Positions 1 to 11,103 are shown, counted from the stretch's first letter. The stretch is DNA of 64,000 nt from an uncultured Kiritimatiellota bacterium (GCA_944391085.1 CALXSE010000007.1:1-64000); one strand, 5' to 3'. Numbers and translations: made by a program. The notes: generated by a model not told the origin, from the letters alone.

Positions 1-630
1 CGACTGCACAAACATGCCGCCGCTCCCGCAGCAGGGGTCATACACGCGGCCATCGTAGGGCTGGAGAATCTCCACCAGCGTGCGGACCACGCATGCGGGC
101 GTGTAAAACTCCCCCGCCAACTTCCCTTCCTGCTCCGCGAATCGGGCCAGGCAGTATTCGTAGGCGCGGCCCAGAATGTCCTTGCTTGTGCCGTGCTCGG
201 TCATCCGGATATTGGTGAACAGGTCGACCACCTCGCCCAAACGGCGCTTGTCCAGTTCCGGCCGGGCGAAGTTTTTGGGCAGGACGTCCCTCAGTCGTCT
301 GTTTTCTTTCTCGATGCTGCGCATGGCGCCATCGATCACGGCGCCGATTTCCGGCGTGTGGGCGGCGGCGGCGATCACGCCCCACCTGGCGTTTTCAGGC
401 ACGAAAAAGATGTTCTCGGCGACGTATTCGTCTTTGTCCTCCTCGAACCCTTCGCCTTCTTTGAGCAAGTCTTGGAACTTGGCCTCGAAACGATCCGAAA
501 TGTACTTTAGGAAAATCAGCCCCAGAACGACGGATTTGTACTCCGAGGCGTCCAAGTTGCCGCGCAGCACGCAGGCGGCATCCCAAATCTGTTTCTCGAA
601 CCCGATGACGCTGGAATTCGCTTCGGCCAT
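1..630 (-). CDS. hsdM: Type I restriction-modification DNA methyltransferase HsdM (partial)
   Basis: This is the N-terminal 210 residues or so of an N6-adenine methyltransferase of a type I restriction-modification system; the rest lies beyond the window edge. The protein starts MAEANSSVIGFEKQIWDAAC and contains the HsdM N-terminal helical domain (LRGNLDASEYKSVVLGLIF, YEYCLARFAEQEGKLAGEFY). It enters the SAM-binding motif I, DPCCGSGGMF, right at the edge. In this family the protein modifies the recognition sequence together with HsdS and forms the restriction complex with HsdR; neither partner is visible here. The start at 630 follows a GGGGAGGG ribosome binding site. A TGG-TATACT extended -10 lies at 673-681. 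The NPPF/DPPY catalytic motif is outside the window, so activity cannot be judged. Confidence 0.93.
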   Translation of the reverse strand, partial: MAEANSSVIGFEKQIWDAACVLRGNLDASEYKSVVLGLIFLKYISDRFEAKFQDLLKEGEGFEEDKDEYVAENIFFVPENARWGVIAAAAHTPEIGAVIDGAMRSIEKENRRLRDVLPKNFARPELDKRRLGEVVDLFTNIRMTEHGTSKDILGRAYEYCLARFAEQEGKLAGEFYTPACVVRTLVEILQPYDGRVYDPCCGSGGMFVQS

Positions 631-672
631 AAACCCTCCCCTATCAGTTGGCAATCGAACGTGGCAACCGCC

Positions 673-681
673 AGTATACCA
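673..681 (-). promoter_or_regulatory. Extended -10 promoter of hsdM
   Basis: On the minus strand the sequence reads TGG-TATACT, an extended -10, about 42 bases upstream of the hsdM start. No clear -35 box is seen. Confidence 0.5.
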
Positions 682-711
682 CTTCTCGGCTGGAGAGGCT
701 AACGGGCGGGG

Positions 712-1347
712 TCAGCGGAGGGAGGGGAGAAGGGCGATGAGGCGGCGGGCAAGGTCGAGCTTGGGAAGGAGGGGGAGGGGCTCGCGGCGGCCGTTCGGAT
801 AGAGGAGGGTGACGCGGTTGGTGTCGTGGGCGAAGCCGGCGCCGGGGGCGGTGACGTCGTTGGCGACGATGAGGTCAAGCCCTTTCTCGCGGAGTTTTCG
901 GGCGGCTTCGGCGTCCGGTTCGCCGGTCTCGGCGGCGAAGCCGACGAAGGTGCGGGAACCTTTTTGGGGGTGGATGGTCTTGAGGATGTCGGGGTTGGGG
1001 ACGAGGCGGATGACGCCTGACATCTGGGCTTTCTTGAGTTTGGCGGGGGAGCAGGTCTCCGGGCGCCAGTCGGCGACGGCGGCGGAGGCGATGAGGACGT
1101 CGGCCTGGGGGAGTTCGCGTTGGACGGCGGCGAGCATGTCGCGGGCGGTGAGGACGTCGACGCGGCGGACGGCGGGCGGGGTGGGAAGGGCGACGGGGCC
1201 GGCGATGAGGGTGACGGCGTGGCCGGCCTCGGCGGCGGCTTGGGCGAGGGCGAAGCCCATGCGTCCGGTGGAGCGGTTGGAGAGGAAGCGGACGGGATCG
1301 AGGGGTTCGCGCGTGGGGCCGGCGGTGATGAGGATGTTGAGGGGCAT
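712..1347 (-). CDS. coaB: Phosphopantothenate--cysteine ligase (stand-alone CoaB domain)
   Basis: This 211-residue protein starts MPLNILITAGPTREPLDPVR, the hallmark of the CoaB half of CoaBC flavoproteins. It continues with FLSNRSTGRMG, the ASAAVADWRP segment, GFAAETG, and the LIVANDV motif near the C-terminus. CoaB joins 4'-phosphopantothenate to cysteine using a nucleotide triphosphate in coenzyme A synthesis. Most bacteria carry it fused behind a CoaC decarboxylase; here no CoaC domain precedes it and the length fits a lone CoaB domain. It lies 49 bases downstream of panD, which makes beta-alanine for the same pathway, so the two are probably co-transcribed. The start at 1347 was chosen because homology begins at this Met; the frame is open further upstream but the extra sequence is low-complexity. 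Confidence 0.92.
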   Translation of the reverse strand: MPLNILITAGPTREPLDPVRFLSNRSTGRMGFALAQAAAEAGHAVTLIAGPVALPTPPAVRRVDVLTARDMLAAVQRELPQADVLIASAAVADWRPETCSPAKLKKAQMSGVIRLVPNPDILKTIHPQKGSRTFVGFAAETGEPDAEAARKLREKGLDLIVANDVTAPGAGFAHDTNRVTLLYPNGRREPLPLLPKLDLARRLIALLPSLR

Positions 1348-1396
1348 AGGGGGATGATTTGGGGAGCGCCGAGGCGGGGCGCCCGTCTTCATCGGT

Positions 1397-1756
1397 TTAG
1401 TAGGCTTGGGCGACGATGTCGTTGTGTTCGTCGAGGCGGACGACGCGGGGGCGGTGGGCGGGGGCGTCCTGCTCGGGGACTTGGGCGAAGGCCATGACGA
1501 TGAGGCGGTCGCCGACCTTGCCCATGTAGGCGGCGGCGCCGTTGAGGCAGGCGATTTTGGAGCCGCGGACGCCGGGGATGACGTAGGTCTCAAGGCGCTG
1601 CCCGTTGTCGAGGTTGGCGACGAGGACTTTTTCGTAGGGGACGAGGCCGACGGCGTCGAGGAGATCCTCGTCGACGGTGAGGGAGCCGAGGTATTCGAGG
1701 TCGGCCTGGGTGACGCGCAAGTGATGGAGCTTGGCGTGGAGGAGGGTCAGGGTCAT
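1397..1756 (-). CDS. panD: Aspartate 1-decarboxylase
   Basis: PanD decarboxylates L-aspartate to beta-alanine, the precursor of pantothenate. The 119-residue protein has the usual small size of the family. It contains the self-cleavage site YLGSLTVDEDLL, where the Gly-Ser bond is broken and the Ser becomes the pyruvoyl cofactor, preceded by LLHAKLHHLRVTQADLE. NGAAAYMGKVGDRLIVM is the conserved C-terminal part. The start codon lies one base after the stop of the upstream tricorn-like protease gene, so translation is probably coupled to it. The downstream gene is coaB, which suggests a CoA-supply role within this operon. Confidence 0.96.
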   Translation of the reverse strand: MTLTLLHAKLHHLRVTQADLEYLGSLTVDEDLLDAVGLVPYEKVLVANLDNGQRLETYVIPGVRGSKIACLNGAAAYMGKVGDRLIVMAFAQVPEQDAPAHRPRVVRLDEHNDIVAQAY

Positions 1757-1757
1757 G

Positions 1758-4700
1758 TCAGGGTTTCCAATCCCACTTGTAGGTGTTGGGGACGAAGGGG
1801 GTTTGGGCGCGCTCGAAGGCGTCGACCTCACTGGTGAGGACGTCGATGGCGGCGTCGAGCTGGGGGTCGCGGCCGGCGACGGCGTCCGCCGGGGTGGTTT
1901 CGACGATGACGTCGGGGAGGGCGCCGTGGAGCTCCATGTCGGTGCCGTCGAGGGTGTACCAGCCGTAGTGGGCCTGGCGGAGCATGCCGATGTCGAGGAG
2001 GGGGCGGTCTTTGGTGGCGATGACGCCGCCTTGGGTTTGGACGCCGACGAGCTTGCCGCGGCCGAGCTGCTTGATGGCGTGGGAGAAGATTTCGCCGTTG
2101 GAGACGGTGTTTTGGTTGCAGAGGACGACGATGGGCTTGTCGAAGACGGGCCGGCCCCAGTAGCCGGAGAGGTAGGCGGGCTGGCCGTGGCGGGGGACGG
2201 ACCAGGAGTGGCGCTGGACGCCGAGGATGTTGAGGACGCGGTCTGCGGTGAAGCCACCGGTGTTGTCGCGCACGTCGATGACCATGCCGGCTTTGTCGAA
2301 GCCCTCGGCGAAGATCTCGCGTTCGAAGCGGTTGTATTCGTCGTTGTTCATCTTGGCGATGTTGATGTAGCCGAAGGCGCCTCCCGAGCGGCGGTGGACG
2401 TAGTCGCGGCGGTCGGCGTAGAGGGCTTTCTGGAGGAGGTCGCGGGCCTGGCCATAGGTGATGGCCTCGATGTAGATCTTTCGGGTCTGGCCGCCGGAGC
2501 GGACCTCGATGGTGTATTTGCCGGGGCGGGGGCCGTTGAGGAGGAGGGTGGGATCCATGCCGTTGCGGATGGGCTTGCCGTCGATGGAGACGACGAGGTC
2601 GCCGGGCTTGAGGTCGACCTGGGCGGAGTCCGCGGGACCGCCGGGGATGACGCGGCGCACCATCCAGCCGACGTCGCCGGTGTAGTTGTGGTCGAATTGG
2701 ATGCCGAGGTGGGAGGTGACCGGTTCCCAGGCGTTGATGGAGGTGGAGCGCTCCCACTCCCTGCGGGAGGCCTCGGAGGGGTAGAAGCCGAGATGGGAGG
2801 CGTTCAGCTCGCCGTTGAGGGCCTGGATGATGCGGTCGAAGACGGAGGCGCAGGGGGCGTGGCGGGCCGGGGCCTGGTATTTGAGGCGGACGCGATCCCA
2901 GTCGGCGCCGTGGTGGTTGGCGTCGTAAAACTCGTCGCGGAGGGCGCGCCAGGCGGAGAGGAAGGCGAGCTCCTGGTAGTCTGGGAGGGAGAGCTCCTGG
3001 TAGACGTTGAAGGGGTAGAGCTCGTCGAAGGTGCCGATGTTGTTGTCGCTGGTGATCATGATGAGGCGGTCGGGGGTGGCGCCGGGCTTTCCGAACCAGC
3101 CGATGGGGAAGCCCCAGCGGGCGTTGAGGAAACGCGGGGTGAGGGCGTCCGGGATGGTGACCTCGTAGGTGCCGGCGCGGCCGCCGATGGTGGCGGGGAA
3201 GAGGATGCGGCGGGAGTCGGGGGCGAAGGTGGGAGCGCCCATGGCGGCGATGGGCTGGGCGTGGACGCGGCCGTGGAGGTCGTCGAAGTCGACGATGACG
3301 GGCTTGGGGCCCTGGCGGCGGGGGGCGCCGGCGTCGGCGTCGGGGCGGTTGGGGTCGGGGATGTCGAGGGCGGTCGCGCCGAGGAGCTCGGAGGTCTCGG
3401 GGCGGTCTTGGAGGCTGAGGCCCATGTGTTCGATGGCCTTGCGGTAGGATTGGGCCTTGAGGGCCTCCTCATCGTGGCGGTTGAGCCAGACGTAGAAGAG
3501 CGTGGTGCCGGAGCCGACGCGCTGGCCGTTCCAGGCGATGAGCTGGCCGTCGGGAGACCAGGCTGGGGTGCCGTCCCAGGTGAAGGAGCGGGAGAGGTTG
3601 TAGGGTTTGGCGTCCGGGTCGTCGATGGGGAGGATCCAGATGTCGCTGTTGGTGTAGTCGTCTTCCATGGCGGCGACGAGCCAGCGGCCGTCGGGGGCCC
3701 AGTCGTAGGAGTTGACGCGCGAGGTCTGTGGGAAGGTGCGGATGACGTTGCCGTCGAGGTCGGCGATGACGATGCGGCAGGTGGTCTCGACCCAGGCAAG
3801 GCGCGAGCCGTCCGGGGAGACGGAGAGCAGGGAGCGGTTGACGGCGTCCTGCTTGAGCGGGCGGACGTCGAAGGCGGCGTTCTCCCACCAGAAGTGGTCG
3901 GGGCGCGTCTTCTGGGCAAGGAGGAGCGCGGTGCCATCGCCGCGGTCGGAGAGGATGTAGAGGCGGGAGGCGTCCCTGGAGAAGACGGCCTCGCGCTCAT
4001 GGGTGCGGGAGTCGCCGTAGACGAGGCGGGGCTCGCGGAGGATGGTGTCCATGACATAGACGTCGCCGCCGGCGGTGAAGGCGAACTGGAGGCCGTCCGC
4101 GGTGGCGTCGAGGGAGCCGGCGGCGTCGTTGTTCCAGAGGTTGGTGTAGTATCGGCGGCGGGTGGGGGTCCGGGAGAGGCCGGTGTCCTCGGGGACGAGG
4201 TCGATGCGTTGGGGCGCGGCGCCGGGGCTGGTGGGGTCGAAGCGCCAGAACCAGAGGCCTTGGCGGAAGACCATGGTGCGGCCGTCTGCCGAGAGGGTTG
4301 GGGCGATGACGCTGTCACCCTCGAAGAAGGTGACCTGGCGTTCCTCGGTGCCGGGGAAGGCGTGCCACCAGATGTTCTGGGTGCCGTCCTGGCCGGAGAC
4401 GTAGTAGAATCCCTTGCCGTCCGGGCACCAGATGGGGGAGAGGCTCTCGGTGGGGTGTTTGACGGCGAGGGCGAAGGTGCGCATCTGGGTGTCGTAGCAC
4501 CAGATGCGCGCGGCGTTTTCCCCGGTGAAGCCCTTGCGGTAAAGGTTCTCGCCTTCTTGGACGAAGAGGAGATAGCGGCCGTCTGGGGAGAGGGAGGGAT
4601 CGCTGCCCATGGCGTCGAAGACCTGGCGCTCGGCGGCGCGCTCGTCGACGGGGAGCCAGGCGAGGCGACCCTGGTCGAAGATGGTGCCGTTGTCGTCGCG

Positions 4701-5153
4701 CAGGACGTAGCAGAGGAGTTCGGAATCGTCCGCGGACCAAATGTAGGGGCGCTCGCCCTCGGAGTTGAAGGCGATTTGCCGGGCCTCCGCGCCCTCGTCG
4801 ATGTCGGCGACGAAGACGTGCCAGCCGCCGGCGCGGTTGGATTGGAAGGCGAAGCGTTTGCCGTCGCGCGAGACGACGGGCCAGGTGTCGCGGCCGGTGG
4901 AGTGCTGGAGGACTTTGGCGGTGCCGCCGGCGACGGGGGCGATCCAGATGGCGTCGCACCATTCGAAGAGGAAACGGGAGCCGTCCGGGAGCAGGGAGGG
5001 GCGGCTGGCGAGGTAGATGCGCGTGGGGTCGAAGCCTTGCGGGAGGGCGACCTCGGCGGGGCGGCAGGGCCAGGCGGGGGCTTCCGCGCGGAGGGCGGGG
5101 CCGAGCGCGAGGAGGGCTACGAGTGCGAGGAGTGCGCGTCGAAGGGCGGGCAT
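1758..5153 (-). CDS. Tricorn-like secreted protease (S41 family, PD40 propeller plus PDZ)
   Basis: This 1131-residue protein has a signal peptide (MPALRRALLALVALLALGPALRA) and is likely periplasmic. Residues about 50-650 are repeated beta-propeller motifs of the WD40-like/PD40 type, such as LSPDGRYLLFVQEG and WSADDSELLCYV. A tricorn core follows, with ELNASHLGF holding the Ser-His pair, and then a PDZ domain (RRVIPGGPADSAQVDLKPGD). The C-terminal S41 protease domain has MVIDVRDNTGG and NTVSNGEIFSHAIK with the probable nucleophile Ser, then MELHGALPD with the probable Glu. Tricorn-type proteases degrade peptides processively. The gene starts two bases after the stop of the ABC exporter gene and ends one base before panD. 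Its physiological substrate is unknown. Confidence 0.92.
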   Translation of the reverse strand: MPALRRALLALVALLALGPALRAEAPAWPCRPAEVALPQGFDPTRIYLASRPSLLPDGSRFLFEWCDAIWIAPVAGGTAKVLQHSTGRDTWPVVSRDGKRFAFQSNRAGGWHVFVADIDEGAEARQIAFNSEGERPYIWSADDSELLCYVLRDDNGTIFDQGRLAWLPVDERAAERQVFDAMGSDPSLSPDGRYLLFVQEGENLYRKGFTGENAARIWCYDTQMRTFALAVKHPTESLSPIWCPDGKGFYYVSGQDGTQNIWWHAFPGTEERQVTFFEGDSVIAPTLSADGRTMVFRQGLWFWRFDPTSPGAAPQRIDLVPEDTGLSRTPTRRRYYTNLWNNDAAGSLDATADGLQFAFTAGGDVYVMDTILREPRLVYGDSRTHEREAVFSRDASRLYILSDRGDGTALLLAQKTRPDHFWWENAAFDVRPLKQDAVNRSLLSVSPDGSRLAWVETTCRIVIADLDGNVIRTFPQTSRVNSYDWAPDGRWLVAAMEDDYTNSDIWILPIDDPDAKPYNLSRSFTWDGTPAWSPDGQLIAWNGQRVGSGTTLFYVWLNRHDEEALKAQSYRKAIEHMGLSLQDRPETSELLGATALDIPDPNRPDADAGAPRRQGPKPVIVDFDDLHGRVHAQPIAAMGAPTFAPDSRRILFPATIGGRAGTYEVTIPDALTPRFLNARWGFPIGWFGKPGATPDRLIMITSDNNIGTFDELYPFNVYQELSLPDYQELAFLSAWRALRDEFYDANHHGADWDRVRLKYQAPARHAPCASVFDRIIQALNGELNASHLGFYPSEASRREWERSTSINAWEPVTSHLGIQFDHNYTGDVGWMVRRVIPGGPADSAQVDLKPGDLVVSIDGKPIRNGMDPTLLLNGPRPGKYTIEVRSGGQTRKIYIEAITYGQARDLLQKALYADRRDYVHRRSGGAFGYINIAKMNNDEYNRFEREIFAEGFDKAGMVIDVRDNTGGFTADRVLNILGVQRHSWSVPRHGQPAYLSGYWGRPVFDKPIVVLCNQNTVSNGEIFSHAIKQLGRGKLVGVQTQGGVIATKDRPLLDIGMLRQAHYGWYTLDGTDMELHGALPDVIVETTPADAVAGRDPQLDAAIDVLTSEVDAFERAQTPFVPNTYKWDWKP

Positions 5154-5155
5154 GG

Positions 5156-7144
<1,989 letters not shown>

Positions 7145-7209
7145 GGGAGCGTCCTGTTCGGCGGTGGGCAAAACGAGGGGCCGCCCGGAGAGGACGGCCC
7201 CTGCGCGGC

Positions 7210-9066
7210 TTATTCGATCTCGGCCAGCGGCGCGCCCTTTTGGACGGTCTCGCCGGGCTTGACCAGGAAGCGGACAATCTTGCAGTCCTCGGTCGCCTTG
7301 ACGGGGTTGAAGAGCTTCATGGCCTCAAGCACGCAGACCGGCTGGCCGGCCTTGACGGCGGCGCCTTCCTCCACCAGGTTGGCCTTGCCGGGCGCGTCGG
7401 CGCGGTAGAAGGTGCCGGTGAGGGTGGCGTTGAGCGTCTTCTTCGGCGCGGCCGCGGCTGCGGGCGCGGCCTCGGCGGGCGTGGCTTCGGCAACAGGCGC
7501 GGGGGCCGCCGCCAGGGCGGAGGCGTCCACCTTGAGGTTGCCGCCGAGCGAGCCGAAGAGGGCCACGAACTGTTTGCCGATGACGGCGAACTTGGCGTCG
7601 TCGGCGGAGAGGGGCGCGGGCTTGGGGGCCTCCTTGGCCTGTTTGGCCTGCTCGGCGGCCTTGGCCACGGTCAGCTCGCCGTCGGCGGGGATCGGGTCAC
7701 GCTCGCCCTCGGGTTTGGCGCGCCACTGGAAGTAATCGAGCGCTACGGCCGGGAACATGCAGTAGGAGAGGATGTCCTCTTCGCTCTGCACCAGCTTGGG
7801 GTCGAGCTCCTTGGCGGCCTTGGCCAGGCCGGGCTCGAGCAGGTCGGCGGGGCGGCAGGTGATTTTCTTCTCCTTGCCGAGGATCTTCTTCTCCAGCTTG
7901 GGGTCGACCGGCGCGGGGGAGCGGCCATAGTAGCCGGCCACGTACTGGCGCGTCTCGTTGGAGACCATCTCGTAGCGCTTGCCGGAGAGGACGTTGAGCA
8001 CGGCCTGCACGCCCATGATCTGCGAGGTGGGCGTGACGAGCGGCGGATAGCCCATGTCCTTGCGGACGCGGGGGAGCTCCTCGAGCACCTCGGGCAGCTT
8101 GTCGAGCGCGTCTTGCTGGGCCAGCTGGCTGCGGGTGTTGGAAATCATGCCGCCGGGGATGTGGTGGATGAGCACCTGCACGTCCACGACCTCCGCGTTG
8201 GCGTTGGCCTGGAGCGCACGCTGGGGCTTGAGCTTCTTGAAGTATTCGTCGATCTCGGTGATGCGGTCGACCTTGATGCCGGTCTCGTAACCCAGGCCTT
8301 CGAAGATGGCCTTCATGGTGCCGTGGGCGGGCTGGGAGGAGAAGCCCGAGAGCGTGGCGACGGCGCAATCGATGGCGCCCGCGCCGGCCTCGACGGCGGC
8401 CATGTACATCGCCGGGGCCATGCCGCTGGTCATGTGCGAGTGGACTTCGATGGGCAGATCCGGCAACGCCTTCTTCAGCGCGCCGACGAGCTCGCGCGCG
8501 GCCGAGGGGGTGAGGATGCCGGCCATGTCCTTGATGGCCAGCGAGTCGATGCCGAGGTCGACCTGCTCCTTGGCGAACTTGACGAAGTTGGCCGCCGTGT
8601 GCACGGGCGAGACGGTGTAGCAGATGGTGCCCTGCGCGTGCCCGCCGTACTTCTTGACGGCCTTGATGGCGGCCTCGAGGTTGCGCACGTCGTTGAGCGC
8701 GTCGAAGCAGCGGAAGATGTCCATGCCGTTCTCGCACATCTTCGCCACGCAACGCTCCAGCACGTCGTCGGGGTAATGTTTGTAGCCCAGGCAGTTCTGG
8801 CCGCGCAGGAGCATTTGGAGCGGGGTTTTCTTGCAGACGGCCTTGATTTGGCGCAGGCGTTCCCAGGGATCCTCGCGCAGGAAGCGCATGCAGACGTCGA
8901 AGGTCGCGCCGCCCCAGCACTCGATGGCGTAGAAGCCGGCGTCATCAACCGCCTCCAGGATGCCCAGGATGTCCTTGGTGCGCATCCGCGTCGCCCACAG
9001 CGACTGGTGCGCGTCGCGCAACGTGGTGTCGACGAAACGGACCCGCTTCTTCTCGGTCTTGACCAT
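7210..9066 (-). CDS. oadA: Oxaloacetate decarboxylase alpha / pyruvate carboxylase subunit B type carboxyltransferase
   Basis: This 618-residue biotin-dependent carboxyltransferase begins MVKTEKKRVRFVDTTLRDAH and contains the TIM-barrel metal-site motifs (DTTLRDAHQSLWATRMRT, IEVHSHMTSGMAPAMYM). A Pro/Ala-rich linker at about 500-545 leads to a C-terminal biotin carrier domain with the EAMK biotinylation site (VLEAMKLFNPVKA). In the family it moves a carboxyl group between oxaloacetate or pyruvate and biotin. No membrane beta or gamma subunit genes (oadB, oadG) and no biotin carboxylase lie nearby, so whether it serves a sodium pump or a two-subunit pyruvate carboxylase cannot be decided. The start follows GAAAGGAAG. 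A TGG-GATAAT box lies at 9123-9131. Confidence 0.94.
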   Translation of the reverse strand: MVKTEKKRVRFVDTTLRDAHQSLWATRMRTKDILGILEAVDDAGFYAIECWGGATFDVCMRFLREDPWERLRQIKAVCKKTPLQMLLRGQNCLGYKHYPDDVLERCVAKMCENGMDIFRCFDALNDVRNLEAAIKAVKKYGGHAQGTICYTVSPVHTAANFVKFAKEQVDLGIDSLAIKDMAGILTPSAARELVGALKKALPDLPIEVHSHMTSGMAPAMYMAAVEAGAGAIDCAVATLSGFSSQPAHGTMKAIFEGLGYETGIKVDRITEIDEYFKKLKPQRALQANANAEVVDVQVLIHHIPGGMISNTRSQLAQQDALDKLPEVLEELPRVRKDMGYPPLVTPTSQIMGVQAVLNVLSGKRYEMVSNETRQYVAGYYGRSPAPVDPKLEKKILGKEKKITCRPADLLEPGLAKAAKELDPKLVQSEEDILSYCMFPAVALDYFQWRAKPEGERDPIPADGELTVAKAAEQAKQAKEAPKPAPLSADDAKFAVIGKQFVALFGSLGGNLKVDASALAAAPAPVAEATPAEAAPAAAAAPKKTLNATLTGTFYRADAPGKANLVEEGAAVKAGQPVCVLEAMKLFNPVKATEDCKIVRFLVKPGETVQKGAPLAEIE

Positions 9067-9122
9067 GAAACTGCTTCCTTTCGGTGCTCAAGCCATGGGG
9101 CTTGTAATCATAAAACGCCTTT

Positions 9123-9131
9123 ATTATCCCA
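9123..9131 (-). promoter_or_regulatory. Probable extended -10 of oadA
   Basis: The minus strand reads TGG-GATAAT about 57 bases upstream of the oadA start, matching the extended -10 pattern of this window with one weak position. Confidence 0.4.
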
Positions 9132-9172
9132 TTTTCCGCGCCTTCGGTCAAGTTATGCCGGGGCGCGCGGGA

Positions 9173-10018
9173 TTAGGCCAGGCGGGTGAGGAGGGTTTGC
9201 GCGAAGGCGCGGAGGAGGGGGGCGCCGCCGGGGAGGGGCGCGAGGGCGTCGAGGGCGGACTGGGTGTGGCGTCCCGCAAGGCGGCGCACCTCGTCCGTGC
9301 CCAGGATGCGGATGGCGTTGAGGCCTTCGCCCGCGTCGGCCTGGTCGGCGTCGAGCAGGTCGTCGACGAGCTGGAAGGCGAGGCCGATCTCGCGCCCGTA
9401 GTCGGCGAGGGCCCGCTGGAGGGGCGCGGGTGCGTCCGCGGCGATGGCGCCGAGGCGGCAGGCCAGGCGGATGAGGGCGGCGGTCTTGAGGTCGTAGATG
9501 CCATAGAGCGCGGCCTTGTCCCAGGTCTCCGGGGGGCGCTTGGCGGTGGCGAGGTCGGCGACCTGGCCGTCGACGACGGCGCAGGCCGCCTGGGCGAACG
9601 GGGCGACCAGCGCGGCGGCGCGGCGGCAGTCGGCCAGGCACCCGAAGGCCATGGCCTGGAGGCGGTCACCGGCAAGGATGGCCACGTCTTCGCCGAACTT
9701 GGCCCAGACGGAGGGTTGGCCGCGGCGTTCGGCGTCGTCGTCCATCGCGGGGAGGTCGTCGTGGACGAGGGTGTAGCAGTGGAGGAGCTCGACGGCGAGC
9801 GCGGCACGGAGGGCGTCGGAATCCGTGCCGGTCTCCGCGCCGCACGCCTCGGCGCAGAGGAGGGTGAGGCTGGGGCGGACACGCTTGCCGCCGCCCATGA
9901 CGGCGTGGAGGAGGGCTTCCTCGAAGGGCGTGGGCGCGTCGGCGGGGGCCAGGCGCGCGCGGAGGCCGGCCTCAATCTGCGCGCGGGTGCGCGCCAGGGC
10001 GTCGGCAAGCGATCCCAT
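9173..10018 (-). CDS. ispA: Short-chain polyprenyl diphosphate synthase (farnesyl/geranylgeranyl type)
   Basis: This 281-residue synthase condenses isopentenyl diphosphate with allylic diphosphates. It has MGGGKRVRPSL, the first Asp-rich motif LVHDDLPAMDDD with the nearby RRGQPS, and the second Asp-rich motif FQLVDDLLDAD. The two-residue insertion in the first motif (DDxxxxD) is typical of bacterial short-chain enzymes of the IspA/CrtE group. The product would feed quinone, carotenoid or undecaprenyl lipid synthesis. The gene is the last of the coupled rlmB-pgsA-flaA1-leuB-ispA operon, five bases after the leuB-like stop. The start at 10018 was chosen by homology. Confidence 0.93.
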   Translation of the reverse strand: MGSLADALARTRAQIEAGLRARLAPADAPTPFEEALLHAVMGGGKRVRPSLTLLCAEACGAETGTDSDALRAALAVELLHCYTLVHDDLPAMDDDAERRGQPSVWAKFGEDVAILAGDRLQAMAFGCLADCRRAAALVAPFAQAACAVVDGQVADLATAKRPPETWDKAALYGIYDLKTAALIRLACRLGAIAADAPAPLQRALADYGREIGLAFQLVDDLLDADQADAGEGLNAIRILGTDEVRRLAGRHTQSALDALAPLPGGAPLLRAFAQTLLTRLA

Positions 10019-10023
10019 GGCGG

Positions 10024-11103
10024 TCACTCCGCGACGGCGGCGGCGATGAGGTCGCCGACCTGCTCGGTGGTGAAGCCCATCTCGTTGGCGAGCTGGCTCT
10101 TCATCCTGGGGGTGACGGAGGCGATGGCGCGGGTGATGGCGCGGGAGGCCTCGGCCTCGCCCAGGTGCTCGAGCATCATGGCGCCGGCGCCGATGGCGGC
10201 GATGGGGTTGATGGCGTGCTTGCCGGTCCACATTGGGGCGGTGCCGCCGATGGGCTCGAACATGGAGACGCCGTTGGGGTTGATGTTGCCGCCGGAGCTG
10301 ACGCCGAGCCCGCCCTGGGTGATGGCCGCGAGGTCGGTGATGATGTCGCCGAACATGTTCTCGGTGACGATGACGTCGAACATCTCGGGGGAGGCGACCA
10401 TGTAGAGGGTGGTGGCGTCGACGTGGAAGTATTGCCGCTCGACGTCCGGGTAATCCGCGCCGACCTCCGCGAAGACGCGGTTCCAGAGCCGGTACATGTA
10501 GGTGAGGACGTTGGATTTGCCCACCAGCGCGAGGGTGTTCTTCTCGCCCACGCCGCGGGCCTTCTTGCCGTATTTGCGGGCGTACTCGAAGGCGTAGCGG
10601 CAACAACGCTCCACCTGCTCGTAGGTGTAGGTCATCACCTGGGTGGCCACGGCGTCGGTGCTGTCGGGGCGCGAGATGCCGCCCATGCCGGTGTAGAGGC
10701 CGCCGGAGTTCTCGCGCACGACGCAGTAGTCGATGTCCGCGGGGCCCTTGCCCTTGAGCGGGGTCTCGACGCCGGGATAAAGGCGGATGGGGCGCAGGTT
10801 GATGTATTGGTCGAGCTCGAAGCGCATCCGCAGGAGGATGCCTTTTTCGAGGATGCCGGGCGTGACGCGCGGGTCGCCGATGGCGCCCAGGAACATCGCG
10901 TCATGGCCGCGGAACTCCTCGAGGACGCTGTCGGGGAGGATCTCGCCGGTGGCGAGGTAGCGCCCCGCGCCCACGTCGTACGTGGTCGCGTCCAGCTTGA
11001 AGCCGAACTTGCGCTCGGCGGCGTTGAGAACCTTCATGCCCTCGGCGATGACCTCGGGGCCGGTGCCGTCACCGGGGACGACGGCGATTTTGTACTGCTT
11101 CAT
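10024..11103 (-). CDS. leuB: 3-isopropylmalate/isocitrate-type dehydrogenase
   Basis: This 359-residue NAD(P)-dependent decarboxylating beta-hydroxyacid dehydrogenase begins MKQYKIAVVPGDGTGPEV. Substrate and cofactor signatures include NLRPIRLYPGVETPL, VRENSGGLYTGMGG, the metal-binding ENMFGDIITD and SSGGNINP, and EPIGGTAPMWTGK. The closest functional label is LeuB (leucine synthesis), but the VRENSGG loop also occurs in tartrate and related dehydrogenases, so the substrate is an inference. No leuA, leuC or leuD is seen nearby. Its ATG overlaps the stop of the upstream NDP-sugar gene (ATGA), indicating translational coupling within a mixed operon. Confidence 0.82.
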   Translation of the reverse strand: MKQYKIAVVPGDGTGPEVIAEGMKVLNAAERKFGFKLDATTYDVGAGRYLATGEILPDSVLEEFRGHDAMFLGAIGDPRVTPGILEKGILLRMRFELDQYINLRPIRLYPGVETPLKGKGPADIDYCVVRENSGGLYTGMGGISRPDSTDAVATQVMTYTYEQVERCCRYAFEYARKYGKKARGVGEKNTLALVGKSNVLTYMYRLWNRVFAEVGADYPDVERQYFHVDATTLYMVASPEMFDVIVTENMFGDIITDLAAITQGGLGVSSGGNINPNGVSMFEPIGGTAPMWTGKHAINPIAAIGAGAMMLEHLGEAEASRAITRAIASVTPRMKSQLANEMGFTTEQVGDLIAAAVAE

